Shown: positions 1 to 7,104, counted from the first letter of the stretch. The stretch: 11,527 bases of DNA from RUG13409 sp045616985 (GCA_045616985.1 JAZLHU010000008.1:1-11527); one strand, 5' to 3'. Made by a program: numbers and translations. Notes: a model not told the origin generated them from the sequence alone.

Positions 1-1
1 T

Positions 2-139
2 TTCTGTCTGAAGATTATTGATGACATAGTAGTAAAAGCTTCTCGGATTTATGAAAAGCAAATGGAGACGGGAAAGGTGAAAATGTTCTCCTGTGATTTT
101 AAAGCTTTAGAGGCTGTTGTTGATACATATAAAAAGTAA
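2..139 (+). CDS. C-terminal end of an unrecognised protein (partial at left edge)
   Basis: An open frame enters from the left edge and runs 45 codons to a TAA at 137-139. The visible tail begins FCLKIIDDIVVKAS and ends ALEAVVDTYKK; it is hydrophilic and probably helical, with no membrane segment and no motif I can name. A good hairpin terminator lies about 30 bases downstream, which supports 139 as a true gene end. I do not recognise the family. It could belong to the same accessory module as the XRE regulator downstream, but the terminator between them argues for separate transcription. Confidence 0.6.
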   Translation, partial: FCLKIIDDIVVKASRIYEKQMETGKVKMFSCDFKALEAVVDTYKK

Positions 140-171
140 AATTTAGTAAATCACCATATAGAAATTACGTG

Positions 172-196
172 AGAGTCGAGAAATCGGCTCTTTTTT
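172..196 (+). terminator. Rho-independent terminator of the left-edge gene
   Basis: The arms AGAGTCG (172-178) and CGGCTCT (185-191) pair over seven positions with one G-T wobble around a six-base loop, and run straight into a tract of Ts (190-196). It sits 32 bases after the stop codon of the partial gene, the usual place for an intrinsic terminator. Confidence 0.8.
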
Positions 197-219
197 GAAG
201 GGTATTCAAATGAGCAACG

Positions 220-294
220 GTTAGAAAAGCCAACATTATAAGTAGAAAATTCTAACGTTAAGTATTATAATATATAAGCTGGTAAAATGGAGGG
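220..294 (+). promoter_or_regulatory. Promoter, possible operators and ribosome site of the XRE regulator
   Basis: A perfect TATAAT is present at 266-271; the matching -35 (TAGAAA, 243-248, 17-base spacer) is poor, as in regulated promoters. A perfect palindrome TAACGTTA (253-260) lies between the two boxes. Upstream, GTTAGAA (220-226) is the inverted copy of TTCTAAC (250-256), their centres 30 bases apart, about three helical turns. These are plausible autoregulatory sites for the XRE protein encoded just downstream. A strong ribosome site GGAGGG (289-294) sits six bases before the ATG. The -10 and ribosome site are solid; operator function is inferred. Confidence 0.5.
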
Positions 295-300
295 AAGAAT

Positions 301-618
301 ATGAGTGCAATAAATGAGAGGATAAGAGAATTAAGGAGCCAGCTTCATCTTTCACAAGATTATGTGGCAAGGTATCTTGGCGTAAATCGCGCTACGTTTA
401 CACAGATGGAAAATGGAAAGAGAAAAATTTTGGCAGAAGAATTGTCAAAGCTTAGTACATTATTTGGTGTTTCTGCAGATTCATTACTGTGGGATACTGA
501 AATCAGTAAATCAACAACTGTATTCGCCAGAAGTTTTGAGAATCTTGATGAAACGGATCAGGCAGAAATAATGAATCTTATCAAATTCAAGGAGCAAATA
601 AAAACAAAGAGGAAATAA
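301..618 (+). CDS. XRE-family helix-turn-helix transcriptional regulator
   Basis: A 105-residue protein whose first ~62 residues form a classic Cro/C1-type helix-turn-helix: IRELRSQLHLSQDYVARYLG followed by the recognition helix region NRATFTQMENGKRK and LSKLSTLFGVSADSLL. The tail (about 73-100), FARSFENLDETDQAEIMNL, is a short acidic helical segment often found in XRE regulators that are encoded next to a partner protein (ImmA/IrrE proteases, or other accessory partners). The ATG has an excellent ribosome site (GGAGGG, six bases upstream). The expected partner gene is reduced to a 19-codon stub immediately downstream. It probably represses its own promoter through the palindromes upstream; targets are unknown. 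Confidence 0.9.
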   Translation: MSAINERIRELRSQLHLSQDYVARYLGVNRATFTQMENGKRKILAEELSKLSTLFGVSADSLLWDTEISKSTTVFARSFENLDETDQAEIMNLIKFKEQIKTKRK

Positions 619-619
619 T

Positions 620-679
620 ATGAGCATAATATCCTTGCTCGGTGAAACAACTGAATACGATAAAAAGCAGGCGCCGTAA
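620..679 (+). pseudogene. Truncated N-terminus of the XRE partner gene (AlbA_2/Schlafen-like?)
   Basis: An ATG one base after the XRE stop opens a 19-codon frame, MSIISLLGETTEYDKKQAP, ending at TAA 677-679. A ribosome site GAGG (609-612) lies inside the end of the XRE gene, as expected for a translationally coupled partner. From memory, the sequence LLGETTEYDKK resembles the first residues of large clostridial ATP-binding/putative DNA-binding proteins of the AlbA_2 (Schlafen-like) group, which continue with EEKKPKSW and an FANG-type motif; that continuation is absent here. The PAP2 gene's ribosome site follows within ten bases, so the rest of the gene seems deleted. It could alternatively be a genuine small peptide or chance; family assignment is moderate at best. 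Confidence 0.45.
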
Positions 680-694
680 AATACAGGAGGGAAA

Positions 695-1642
695 ATGGAT
701 ACTCAGTTTTTATTACTTTTACAAAATTTAAGAGAGTTATCAGGTGGATACCTGAATAGCTTCTTTACATTTATTACAACCATCTCGGTAGATCAGTGGG
801 TGGTTGTACCCTCTTTGATAGTATTCTGGGTCGTTGACAAGAAGAAAGGGCTTATTATGCTCTTTTCAAATGCAATCAGCAGATATTTTGTTGGATTGAC
901 CAAAACGCTCTTCTGCGTTTACAGGCCCTGGATTAATCATCCGGAAATAAAACCACTTGAAGAGGTTATGGCAGGCGCGAGCGGATATTCATTTCCCAGT
1001 GGACATGCGGTATCAGCAGGATCATTTTATGGGGCACTTATCAGAATGTTTCGCAAGAACAGAGGAATTTGTATTTTTTGCGGATTTATGATTTTCTTGA
1101 CGATGTTTTCAAGAAACTTTGTTGGTGTGCATACACCACAGGATGTCGTTGTTGGTTGTGTTTTGGGGTTGTCGGCTGCTCTTCTTGGAGAGAAGCTCTT
1201 GAACTGGATAGAAGCGCATCCTGACAAGGACTGGGTGGTTCTTGTTGTTGTCATAATAATAAGCGCTATCGTTCTGGCTATTATCAGATACAAGCAATAT
1301 CCTATGGATTATGTAAATGGTGAGCTTTTGGTTGATCCTAAGAAAATGACAGTTGATGGATTTAAGGATCCGGGTCTTGGGTTTGGATTAATTGTAGGAT
1401 GGTTCCTTGAAAGACGTTTTGTTAATTTCAGTATTGAATGTACCAGCGAGCAGAAACTTCTAAGAGCTATGGTAGGTGCACTGGCATATACATTTATTCT
1501 TACCGCTATTGTAAATCCTTTAGGCAAAAGCATTGGTATCGGTATTGTACATTTTGCATTGCAGGCCGGCGAAAGCATCCTGTTTATGACGGTTTATCCG
1601 ATGATATTTACCGCAGTTGAAAAGAAGTTGATAAAGCGGTAA
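695..1642 (+). CDS. PAP2-family membrane phosphatase
   Basis: A 315-residue polytopic membrane protein carrying all three type 2 phosphatidic acid phosphatase motifs: K70-x6-R77-P78 (KTLFCVYRP), PSGH at 101-104, and S139-R140-x5-H146-x3-D150 (SRNFVGVHTPQD). H104 and H146 are the expected catalytic histidines, with D150 assisting. Such enzymes remove phosphate from lipid phosphates or undecaprenyl diphosphate at the outer membrane face; the substrate cannot be read from the sequence. Hydrophobic segments occur at roughly 35-48, 52-68, 100-116, 124-138, 150-165 and 180-197. About 120 further residues (195-315) with a hydrophilic stretch and two to four more hydrophobic segments extend beyond the usual ~200-residue core. 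ATG at 695 follows AGGAGGG (685-691). A terminator follows, so it looks monocistronic. Confidence 0.9.
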   Translation: MDTQFLLLLQNLRELSGGYLNSFFTFITTISVDQWVVVPSLIVFWVVDKKKGLIMLFSNAISRYFVGLTKTLFCVYRPWINHPEIKPLEEVMAGASGYSFPSGHAVSAGSFYGALIRMFRKNRGICIFCGFMIFLTMFSRNFVGVHTPQDVVVGCVLGLSAALLGEKLLNWIEAHPDKDWVVLVVVIIISAIVLAIIRYKQYPMDYVNGELLVDPKKMTVDGFKDPGLGFGLIVGWFLERRFVNFSIECTSEQKLLRAMVGALAYTFILTAIVNPLGKSIGIGIVHFALQAGESILFMTVYPMIFTAVEKKLIKR

Positions 1643-1648
1643 AGCTCC

Positions 1649-1694
1649 GGCTTCTTCGGGGATTTTGCGTACTTTAGAAGAGAAGCCTTTTTAT
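1649..1694 (+). terminator. Rho-independent terminator of the PAP2 gene
   Basis: GGCTTCT (1649-1655) pairs perfectly with AGAAGCC (1681-1687) across a 25-base loop, and the stem is followed at once by TTTTT (1688-1692). It begins seven bases after the PAP2 stop codon. The long loop makes it somewhat weaker than the other terminators in the window. Confidence 0.65.
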
Positions 1695-1725
1695 TGTTAA
1701 TTTTCTTTACACTTTGATATATAAT
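1694..1725 (+). promoter_or_regulatory. Candidate promoter for the eight-gene operon
   Basis: TTGTTA (1694-1699) and TATATA (1718-1723), the latter preceded by TGA as an extended -10 and overlapping a TATAAT (1720-1725), are separated by 18 bases. The stretch is the only AT-rich promoter-like sequence between the PAP2 terminator and the start of the long gene run. The -35 overlaps the tail of the terminator. This is a match by eye; alternative boxes nearby are possible. Confidence 0.4.
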
Positions 1726-1740
1726 AATAAAGATAAATAA

Positions 1741-1927
1741 AAAGGTGCCTGATGTGAATCTGTTCAGAGATCTGTCTGCTGCAGATTAGCTGAAACAAAT
1801 GAATGATGGCGGGCTGTCGCTTTTAAAAAGCAGAGCAGACCGCGATTCTGACAGACGGTAAAGGAGAGATTTTGAACTTGAGTTTTTAAAGCGTATAGAC
1901 GATCGTTATTTCAAAGAAAAGTTATGA
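1741..1927 (+). pseudogene. Disrupted short reading frame or structured leader ahead of the operon
   Basis: A ribosome-site-like AAAGGTG (1741-1747) precedes a GTG at 1754 by six bases. The frame reads VNLFRDLSAAD then TAG (1787-1789), resumes through LKQMNDGGLSLLKSRADRD to a TAA (1859-1861), and resumes again as RRDFELEFLKRIDDRYFKEK to a TGA at 1925-1927. That last stop overlaps the ATG of the next gene (1924) in an ATGA arrangement typical of coupled genes. The last segment reads like real protein and the next gene has little ribosome site of its own. I infer a ~57-codon gene broken by two in-frame stops. Alternatively this is a structured untranslated leader: GTCTGCT (1774-1780) and AGCAGAC (1834-1840) are exact complements, as are TCTGTC (1771-1776) and GACAGA (1850-1855). 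The protein family is not recognised. Confidence 0.35.
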
Positions 1928-2619
1928 AGGTTGAAATTAAGAATCCAAAATTAAACAGGCTGTGTGATAAGCTGACAACAATTTTCAGAAATGATAAGCT
2001 CTTTCGGATCTCATCAGTTTTGGCGGCCGTTTTTTGGCTGATTGCCATTGCTCATGCTGCAGGCAATATCAGAAATCTTGCATATATACTGCAAATGATT
2101 TTGATGGTTACTTGTATTGTGTTTAATTATTTTGCTTACAGGAACAGGGAAAACAGCTTGTGCAAGAGTCTTATAGGAGCGCTTCTCGGTGTTCATATTT
2201 GCGACCTTCTGTATTTCCTGAGTGAGCATTATTTCGAATACGGACTCGACATGGAAACATGGGTACTGATTGCACAGCTTATCAGTGCCGTAATGCTTTT
2301 TGCAAATCATTTTAAAATGATGGCAGAGCATAACAGCAATAAGAACACCGTGTTCTTCAGTCAGGCTCTTATTATTGTTAAATCACTTATTACGATTGCG
2401 GATTACGCACTGTGTCTTACTCTCCCGTTTGGCGAGTATGGAATAAATATAGGGCTTCTTTTTGATGGTCTCGGTTGTATTGCATCTTACATTCTTGTTG
2501 TATGTGTTGAAGCAAGACTCGATTCCTACCGGCTTATAAGGGAATCTGCAGAGGCTGAAGGGATCTGGACTGAAGAAATGAAGGAAGAAACAAAACTTAA
2601 AGTATTCGGGAAAAAATAG
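1924..2619 (+). CDS. Polytopic membrane protein of unknown function
   Basis: A 231-residue hydrophobic protein with a basic cytoplasmic-looking N-terminus (1-27) and about six predicted membrane segments, near 28-46, 52-72, 82-99, 113-129, 145-166 and 176-196, followed by a charged C-terminal tail rich in Glu and Lys (200-231). I recognise no family motif and no catalytic residues. It is the first intact gene of the long operon; its stop lies one base before the YdcF-type gene, itself multi-pass in its N-terminal half, so the two may work together in the membrane. Translation initiation upstream is weak (AAAGAAAAG only), suggesting coupling with the disrupted frame that ends at 1927, or low expression. 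Confidence 0.8.
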   Translation: MKVEIKNPKLNRLCDKLTTIFRNDKLFRISSVLAAVFWLIAIAHAAGNIRNLAYILQMILMVTCIVFNYFAYRNRENSLCKSLIGALLGVHICDLLYFLSEHYFEYGLDMETWVLIAQLISAVMLFANHFKMMAEHNSNKNTVFFSQALIIVKSLITIADYALCLTLPFGEYGINIGLLFDGLGCIASYILVVCVEARLDSYRLIRESAEAEGIWTEEMKEETKLKVFGKK

Positions 2620-2620
2620 C

Positions 2621-3682
2621 ATGGCAGCAGATTTTGCTTTAGGTCTGGCAGTTACCATAATGGTAATTGTCCTTGCAAACAATTTCAAAAGGAGTCTGTA
2701 CCTGTACTCTAATATAGTTTTATTGGCATGTATTCTGTTTGGCATCGGATTTATCGGAAATATAATTGCTGATATTATTAAATGTGATATTGAGGGCATA
2801 CAAATTACGGCATCCCACAGGCTGAATGTCTTTCTGGAATTTCCGAGACATTTTTCTTGCTTTGCCTTGTTTGTCTTATGTGTGGTTGCTTTGCTGCTTT
2901 GTATCAGTAATATTGCACTTATCCGGCACGAAGGCTTTAGACCGAAAAACATTCTCGGGATAGCAATCAGCATTGCATATATAGGCGGAACATATCTTGT
3001 TTATTTTATTGCAGAGCACATGAACATCAATAAACACATAATTGTGTTTGTACTTTTACTTATCTGCTATTTTGAGTGCCTTCTTGCATCCTGTTGCATT
3101 CTTGGATGGCTTGCGGCTGTTCAAAAACCAAAGTACGATAAGGATTTTATTATAATCCCGGGTTGTGCCATCAGCAGAAAGGGCGGGCTTCTTCCTCTTA
3201 TTAAAGGAAGAACCAACCGTGCTGTAAGATATGCCTGGGATCAGGAAATCGCATCCGGAAGACCTGTTAAATATATTCCTTCCGGCGGACAGGGCCCTGA
3301 TGAGGTCATGAGCGAGGGCTCTGCAATGGCGCTTTATCTTTTGTCGCATGGCGCGGAAGCTGATGAGGTTTTTCCTGAAAAGAAATCGTCAACGACCTAT
3401 GAAAACTTTAAGTTTTCCAAGGCTTTAATAGATTCGATCAATCCAAATGCCAACATAGCCTTTGCAACCACCAATTACCATATGCTGAGATGCGGACTCA
3501 TAGCCTATTCCTTGGGTATGAGGAACATAGAGGGGATTTCCGGCAAAACCAAATGGTATTTCTGGCCGAACGGCTTTGTAAGAGAGTTTATTGCCATATT
3601 GGCAATGAATAAAAAAGTACATATAATTGCAGTTCTTTGCTGCGCGTTTTTTTGCCTTTTGGCAGGGGGTATTTTATGTTAA
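2621..3682 (+). CDS. YdcF/DUF218-family membrane protein
   Basis: A 353-residue protein in two parts. Residues 1-168 carry about five hydrophobic membrane segments (near 5-20, 29-52, 78-101, 110-131, 138-165). Residues 173-315 form a DUF218 (YdcF/SanA-like) domain: FIIIPGCAIS at 176-185, IPSGGQGPDEVMSEG at 219-233, EKKSSTTYENFKFS at 253-266 and ATTNYHMLRCG at 282-292, with the polar residues conserved in the family. A final membrane segment lies at 333-352. Members are linked to envelope and cell-wall processes and some bind nucleotide-type ligands, but no reaction is established. The stop overlaps the ABC ATPase start by seven bases, so the genes are probably translationally coupled. The ribosome site is weak (GGGA, 2608-2611). 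Confidence 0.88.
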   Translation: MAADFALGLAVTIMVIVLANNFKRSLYLYSNIVLLACILFGIGFIGNIIADIIKCDIEGIQITASHRLNVFLEFPRHFSCFALFVLCVVALLLCISNIALIRHEGFRPKNILGIAISIAYIGGTYLVYFIAEHMNINKHIIVFVLLLICYFECLLASCCILGWLAAVQKPKYDKDFIIIPGCAISRKGGLLPLIKGRTNRAVRYAWDQEIASGRPVKYIPSGGQGPDEVMSEGSAMALYLLSHGAEADEVFPEKKSSTTYENFKFSKALIDSINPNANIAFATTNYHMLRCGLIAYSLGMRNIEGISGKTKWYFWPNGFVREFIAILAMNKKVHIIAVLCCAFFCLLAGGILC

Positions 3683-4380
3683 GAATCGATCACTTAACAA
3701 AAACTTTCGGGGAAAAGAGAGCTGTAGACGATTTGAGTCTGCACATTCAACCGGGGGAAATTTACGGTTTTATCGGACATAACGGTGCCGGTAAAACAAC
3801 AACGCTGAAAAGTGTTGTCGGAATTCAGCAGTTTGATGCAGGTGAAATTCTTATTGACGGAGAATCAATTAATGAAAAACCTATCGCATGCAAACGGAAA
3901 ATGGCATACATTCCTGATAATCCGGATTTGTATGAATTTATGACGGGGCTTCAGTATCTGAACTTTATCGGAGATATTTTTGAGGTGCCCGCAGAAAAAA
4001 GAAAGGAACAAATTGAAAAACACGCCGAAACCTTTGAAATCGCAGGGGATTTATCTCAGCCGATTTCAACCTTTTCACATGGAATGAAGCAAAAGCTTGC
4101 AATAATCGCTGCATGGATACACGAACCCGATCTCATAATAATGGATGAGCCTTTTGTGGGTCTTGATCCGAAGGCATCTCATATTCTTAAGAAAATGATG
4201 AGAGATATCTGTGACAGAGGAGGAGCAATTTTCTTCTCAACTCATGTTCTCGAAGTAGCAGAAAAACTTTGCGACAAGGTTGCTATAATTAAGGGCGGAA
4301 AGCTTATCAAGTCAGGTACTATGGAAGAAGTAAAGGGAGATGCATCCCTTGAATCTGTATTTCTTGAACTGGAGGAATAG
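3676..4380 (+). CDS. ABC transporter ATP-binding protein, EcsA-like
   Basis: A 234-residue ABC ATPase: Walker A GHNGAGKTT (34-42), signature FSHGMKQK (133-140) in place of LSGGQ, Walker B LIIMDEP (153-159), D-loop GLDP (162-165) and switch histidine H190. The Q-loop position reads IPDNPDLYE, with Asp81 instead of Gln, as is common in EcsA-like ABC-2 ATPases. I chose ATG 3676, preceded by GCAGGGGG (3662-3669), over an upstream in-frame start at 3637 that would add 13 residues outside the ABC fold and overlap the previous gene by 46 bases. It pairs with the permease that begins four bases after its stop. The substrate is unknown; export or a regulatory role as for Ecs is plausible. Confidence 0.93.
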   Translation: MLRIDHLTKTFGEKRAVDDLSLHIQPGEIYGFIGHNGAGKTTTLKSVVGIQQFDAGEILIDGESINEKPIACKRKMAYIPDNPDLYEFMTGLQYLNFIGDIFEVPAEKRKEQIEKHAETFEIAGDLSQPISTFSHGMKQKLAIIAAWIHEPDLIIMDEPFVGLDPKASHILKKMMRDICDRGGAIFFSTHVLEVAEKLCDKVAIIKGGKLIKSGTMEEVKGDASLESVFLELEE

Positions 4381-4383
4381 TCC

Positions 4384-5988
4384 ATGCTTAAACTTCTTAT
4401 AAGAAAGCAGTTTAAGGAATGCTTCCGCTCGTATTATGTCAATCCTAAAACCGGTCAGCCTCGTTCAAAAAAATCAATGCTTGGTATGTTTATGCTTTTT
4501 ACCGCATTGATGCTTTTTCTGGCAGTGGCTTTCTTTGCCATTGGTATGGGTGTTGCAGATGCACTTGCAGGAACAGAACTGTTTTGGATGTATTTTTCAA
4601 TTGCAGCTATTATATCAACTCTTTTAGGTGTGTTTGGCAGTGTGTTTAATACTTATGCATCATTGTATTTGTCAAAGGATAATGATTTGCTTTTATCAAT
4701 GCCCATTCCGCCAAAGATGATCCTTTTATCAAGGGTAAGTCTGGTTGCAGGCTTAAGCCTTCTCTACAGCGGCATTGTATGGATTCCGATGCTTATTTGC
4801 GCATGGGTCAATCAGGCCCCGGACGTTTTGTCTGCAGTATTCAGCGTGCTGCTTACATTTGTGATTACCGCTTTTGTTACTGTAGTAACCTGCATTTTAG
4901 GATGGGTAATCGCAGCCGTTGCAGTAAGGCTTAAAAATAAGAGTATCGTTGTTGTAATAATCTCACTTGTATTCTTCTTTGCGTACTATACATTTTGCAT
5001 GAGATTCGACAGTGTGCTTACGGAATTTTTAATCCATAAGGAAGAGTTCGCAGGCGGCATGAAGGTCTGGGGAAATCTTTTCTATCAGATCGGACGTGCA
5101 GCAAACGGAGATGTTTTCTCAATGTGTATCTTTACTGCATTGACGGCAGTAATGTCTTTCCTGTGTATTTATATTCTTTCAAAGAGCTTTATTAAAATAG
5201 TTACCAGAACTTCGCCTGTAAAGAAAACCGAAACAAAAACCGTTGAAGTAAAAGCAGGAAGACTTTCCGATGCCCTGTTCAGAAAGGAGCTTAAGAGATT
5301 CCTCGCAAGCTCGGTATATATGCTTAATGCAGGTATGGGCAGTGTGATGCTTTTGATTGCATCGGTAATAATGCTGGTTAAAGCAGGAGATCTTCTCCCT
5401 GTGCTGAATGAGTTATCTTTAGAGATTCCATGGCTTGGGAATATTCATCCCGTTGCGGTAATGTTTATAAGCGGAATGCTTATATCTATGGTATACATTT
5501 CAACACCGTCAATATCGCTTGAGGGAAAAACTTTGTGGATATATAAATCTCTTCCGATTTCTGCTTACGAAATCATAAAGGCAAAGGAAAAGCTGCATCT
5601 GGTATTTTCCGCTGTTCCATCGATCGTTTCGGTAATTCTTCTCGGAATTGCTTTTAAGCTTGATTACAGCATGATCGTTGAGATAATATGTGTAAACGTT
5701 TTGTTTATATACCTGATGGCTGACTTTGGCTTGATGATAGGACTGCTTCGTCCGAACTTTGATTGGACAACGGAAACACAACCTGTTAAAGGCAGCGTAA
5801 GCGGATTAATATCAATGGGCGCAGGCTGGCTGATAAACATTATTGCCTGCGGAGCATTTTTCCTTGTAAAGGATGCTGTTGACATCAATCAATATATAAT
5901 CGTTGTCATTGTTGTATTTGCGGTTGGCTGCAGATTATTAAAACAGTGGCTTGCAAAGAAGGGAACGGAATTATTCTATGCGTTGTAG
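4384..5988 (+). CDS. Large internally duplicated ABC-2-type permease
   Basis: A 534-residue, roughly 12-segment membrane protein. It looks like two fused half-permeases. The first half begins LLIRKQFKECFRS (4-16) and contains YLSKDNDLLLSMPIPPKM (95-112); the second begins LFRKELKRFLASS (298-310) and contains SLEGKTLWIYKSLPIS (378-393), each pair being similar in sequence and placed alike within its half. A charged hydrophilic linker (276-293, Lys/Thr/Glu-rich) separates them. The sequence SKDNDLLLSMPI is typical of a family of large Firmicute ABC permeases partnered with EcsA-like ATPases. The start ATG follows GGAGG (4371-4375) by eight bases, inside the end of the ATPase gene. One permease chain may be enough for a complete transporter with an ATPase dimer. 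Confidence 0.9.
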   Translation: MLKLLIRKQFKECFRSYYVNPKTGQPRSKKSMLGMFMLFTALMLFLAVAFFAIGMGVADALAGTELFWMYFSIAAIISTLLGVFGSVFNTYASLYLSKDNDLLLSMPIPPKMILLSRVSLVAGLSLLYSGIVWIPMLICAWVNQAPDVLSAVFSVLLTFVITAFVTVVTCILGWVIAAVAVRLKNKSIVVVIISLVFFFAYYTFCMRFDSVLTEFLIHKEEFAGGMKVWGNLFYQIGRAANGDVFSMCIFTALTAVMSFLCIYILSKSFIKIVTRTSPVKKTETKTVEVKAGRLSDALFRKELKRFLASSVYMLNAGMGSVMLLIASVIMLVKAGDLLPVLNELSLEIPWLGNIHPVAVMFISGMLISMVYISTPSISLEGKTLWIYKSLPISAYEIIKAKEKLHLVFSAVPSIVSVILLGIAFKLDYSMIVEIICVNVLFIYLMADFGLMIGLLRPNFDWTTETQPVKGSVSGLISMGAGWLINIIACGAFFLVKDAVDINQYIIVVIVVFAVGCRLLKQWLAKKGTELFYAL

Positions 5989-6003
5989 TGAAGGTGAATT
6001 GAA

Positions 6004-7104
6004 TTGGATGCACAAATAAGAGAAAAACAGATAACTAAAACAAGCATTATAGGGATAACAGCAAATGTATTCCTTGTGATATTTAAAGCTGTTGTAGGCC
6101 TTATTTCCGGCTCTATAGCAATCGTTTTGGATGCGGTAAACAACTTGACTGATGCAATATCCTCGGTCATTACGATCGTAGGAATCAAGCTTGCAAAAAG
6201 AAGGCCCGATGAAACTCATCCATACGGACACGGAAGAGTGGAATACTTCAGCGCAGTAATTATTTCGGGTATCATTTTGGCTGCGGGTATTACATCGCTT
6301 GTTGAATCGGTCAAAAAGATAATCGATCCCGAAAAGCCGGAATATACAATCGGGACATTGATCGTAATTGTCGTTGCAATTGCCGTTAAGCTTCTTCTGG
6401 GGCGATATGTAAAGGCTCAGGGGAAAAAATATAATTCCGAAGCTCTGGTTGCATCCGGAGCGGATGCCGGCTTTGACGCAATCATTTCTCTTGTAACATT
6501 GCTCGGCGCCGTGATCACAATGCTCTTTGACATTACCGTTGACGGCTTTTTGGGTGCTGCTATTTCAGTATTTATCATAAAGGCCGGAATTGAAATGCTG
6601 ATGGAATCAATCGGAAGCATTATGGGTGCTCGCCCTGATGCAGAGGTCACAAAAGAAATCAAAAGTATGGTTAATTCCATTGAAGGCGTAAAAGGCGCAT
6701 TTGATCTTGTGCTTCATGATTACGGTCCGGACTCGGCCATGGGTTCTGTTCATGTTGAACTTGATGCCGATCTTACAGCTGAGGAGATTCATAAAATTAC
6801 AAAACGCATTCAGCTTGCAGTTGAGGAAAAGTTCCATGTTTTCCTCGCCGTAGGTTTATATGCCGTAGATCAAAAGCATGCTGAGGATAGAAAGCAAATC
6901 AGAGATGTTGCTCTTCAGCACGAGGGTGCTTTAAATGTCCACGGCGTATTTATAGACGATGAACTAAAGTATGTGTCTTTTGATGTTATGACCGACTTTA
7001 GAGTTGACCGTGAGGCTTTAAGAGAAGACCTTACCGGCCATCTTAACGAAATGTATCCGGGATATGAAGTGTCAATTAAATTCGATACCAATTACAGCGA
7101 CTAA
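6004..7104 (+). CDS. Cation diffusion facilitator with tandem C-terminal domains
   Basis: A 366-residue proton-coupled divalent metal exporter. Residues 11-205 form the six-helix membrane domain. The metal site should be N46-x3-D50 (NNLTD, second helix) and D154-x3-D158 (DAGFD, fifth helix); Asn instead of His is seen in Mn2+/Fe2+-type rather than classical Zn2+ members. HPYGHGRVEY (72-81) is the conserved CDF loop. Residues 214-290 form the usual cytoplasmic ferredoxin-like domain, and 296-366 look like a second such domain (GVFIDDELKYVSFDVMTDF), making it longer than the ~300-residue norm. It starts with TTG at 6004, chosen because AAGGTG (5991-5996) lies seven bases upstream and no in-frame ATG is near. 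Fifteen bases separate it from the permease gene. Confidence 0.92.
   Translation: MDAQIREKQITKTSIIGITANVFLVIFKAVVGLISGSIAIVLDAVNNLTDAISSVITIVGIKLAKRRPDETHPYGHGRVEYFSAVIISGIILAAGITSLVESVKKIIDPEKPEYTIGTLIVIVVAIAVKLLLGRYVKAQGKKYNSEALVASGADAGFDAIISLVTLLGAVITMLFDITVDGFLGAAISVFIIKAGIEMLMESIGSIMGARPDAEVTKEIKSMVNSIEGVKGAFDLVLHDYGPDSAMGSVHVELDADLTAEEIHKITKRIQLAVEEKFHVFLAVGLYAVDQKHAEDRKQIRDVALQHEGALNVHGVFIDDELKYVSFDVMTDFRVDREALREDLTGHLNEMYPGYEVSIKFDTNYSD

Noticed and set aside
2383..2973. A 196-codon open frame on the minus strand
   Set aside because: It spans the junction of two well-supported + strand membrane genes, has unusual composition and no ribosome site or family resemblance; it is a shadow.
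3637..3675. Upstream start for the ABC ATPase adding 13 residues
   Set aside because: The added residues fall outside the ABC fold and deep in the YdcF-type gene; ATG 3676 has a proper ribosome site and starts at the expected first strand.
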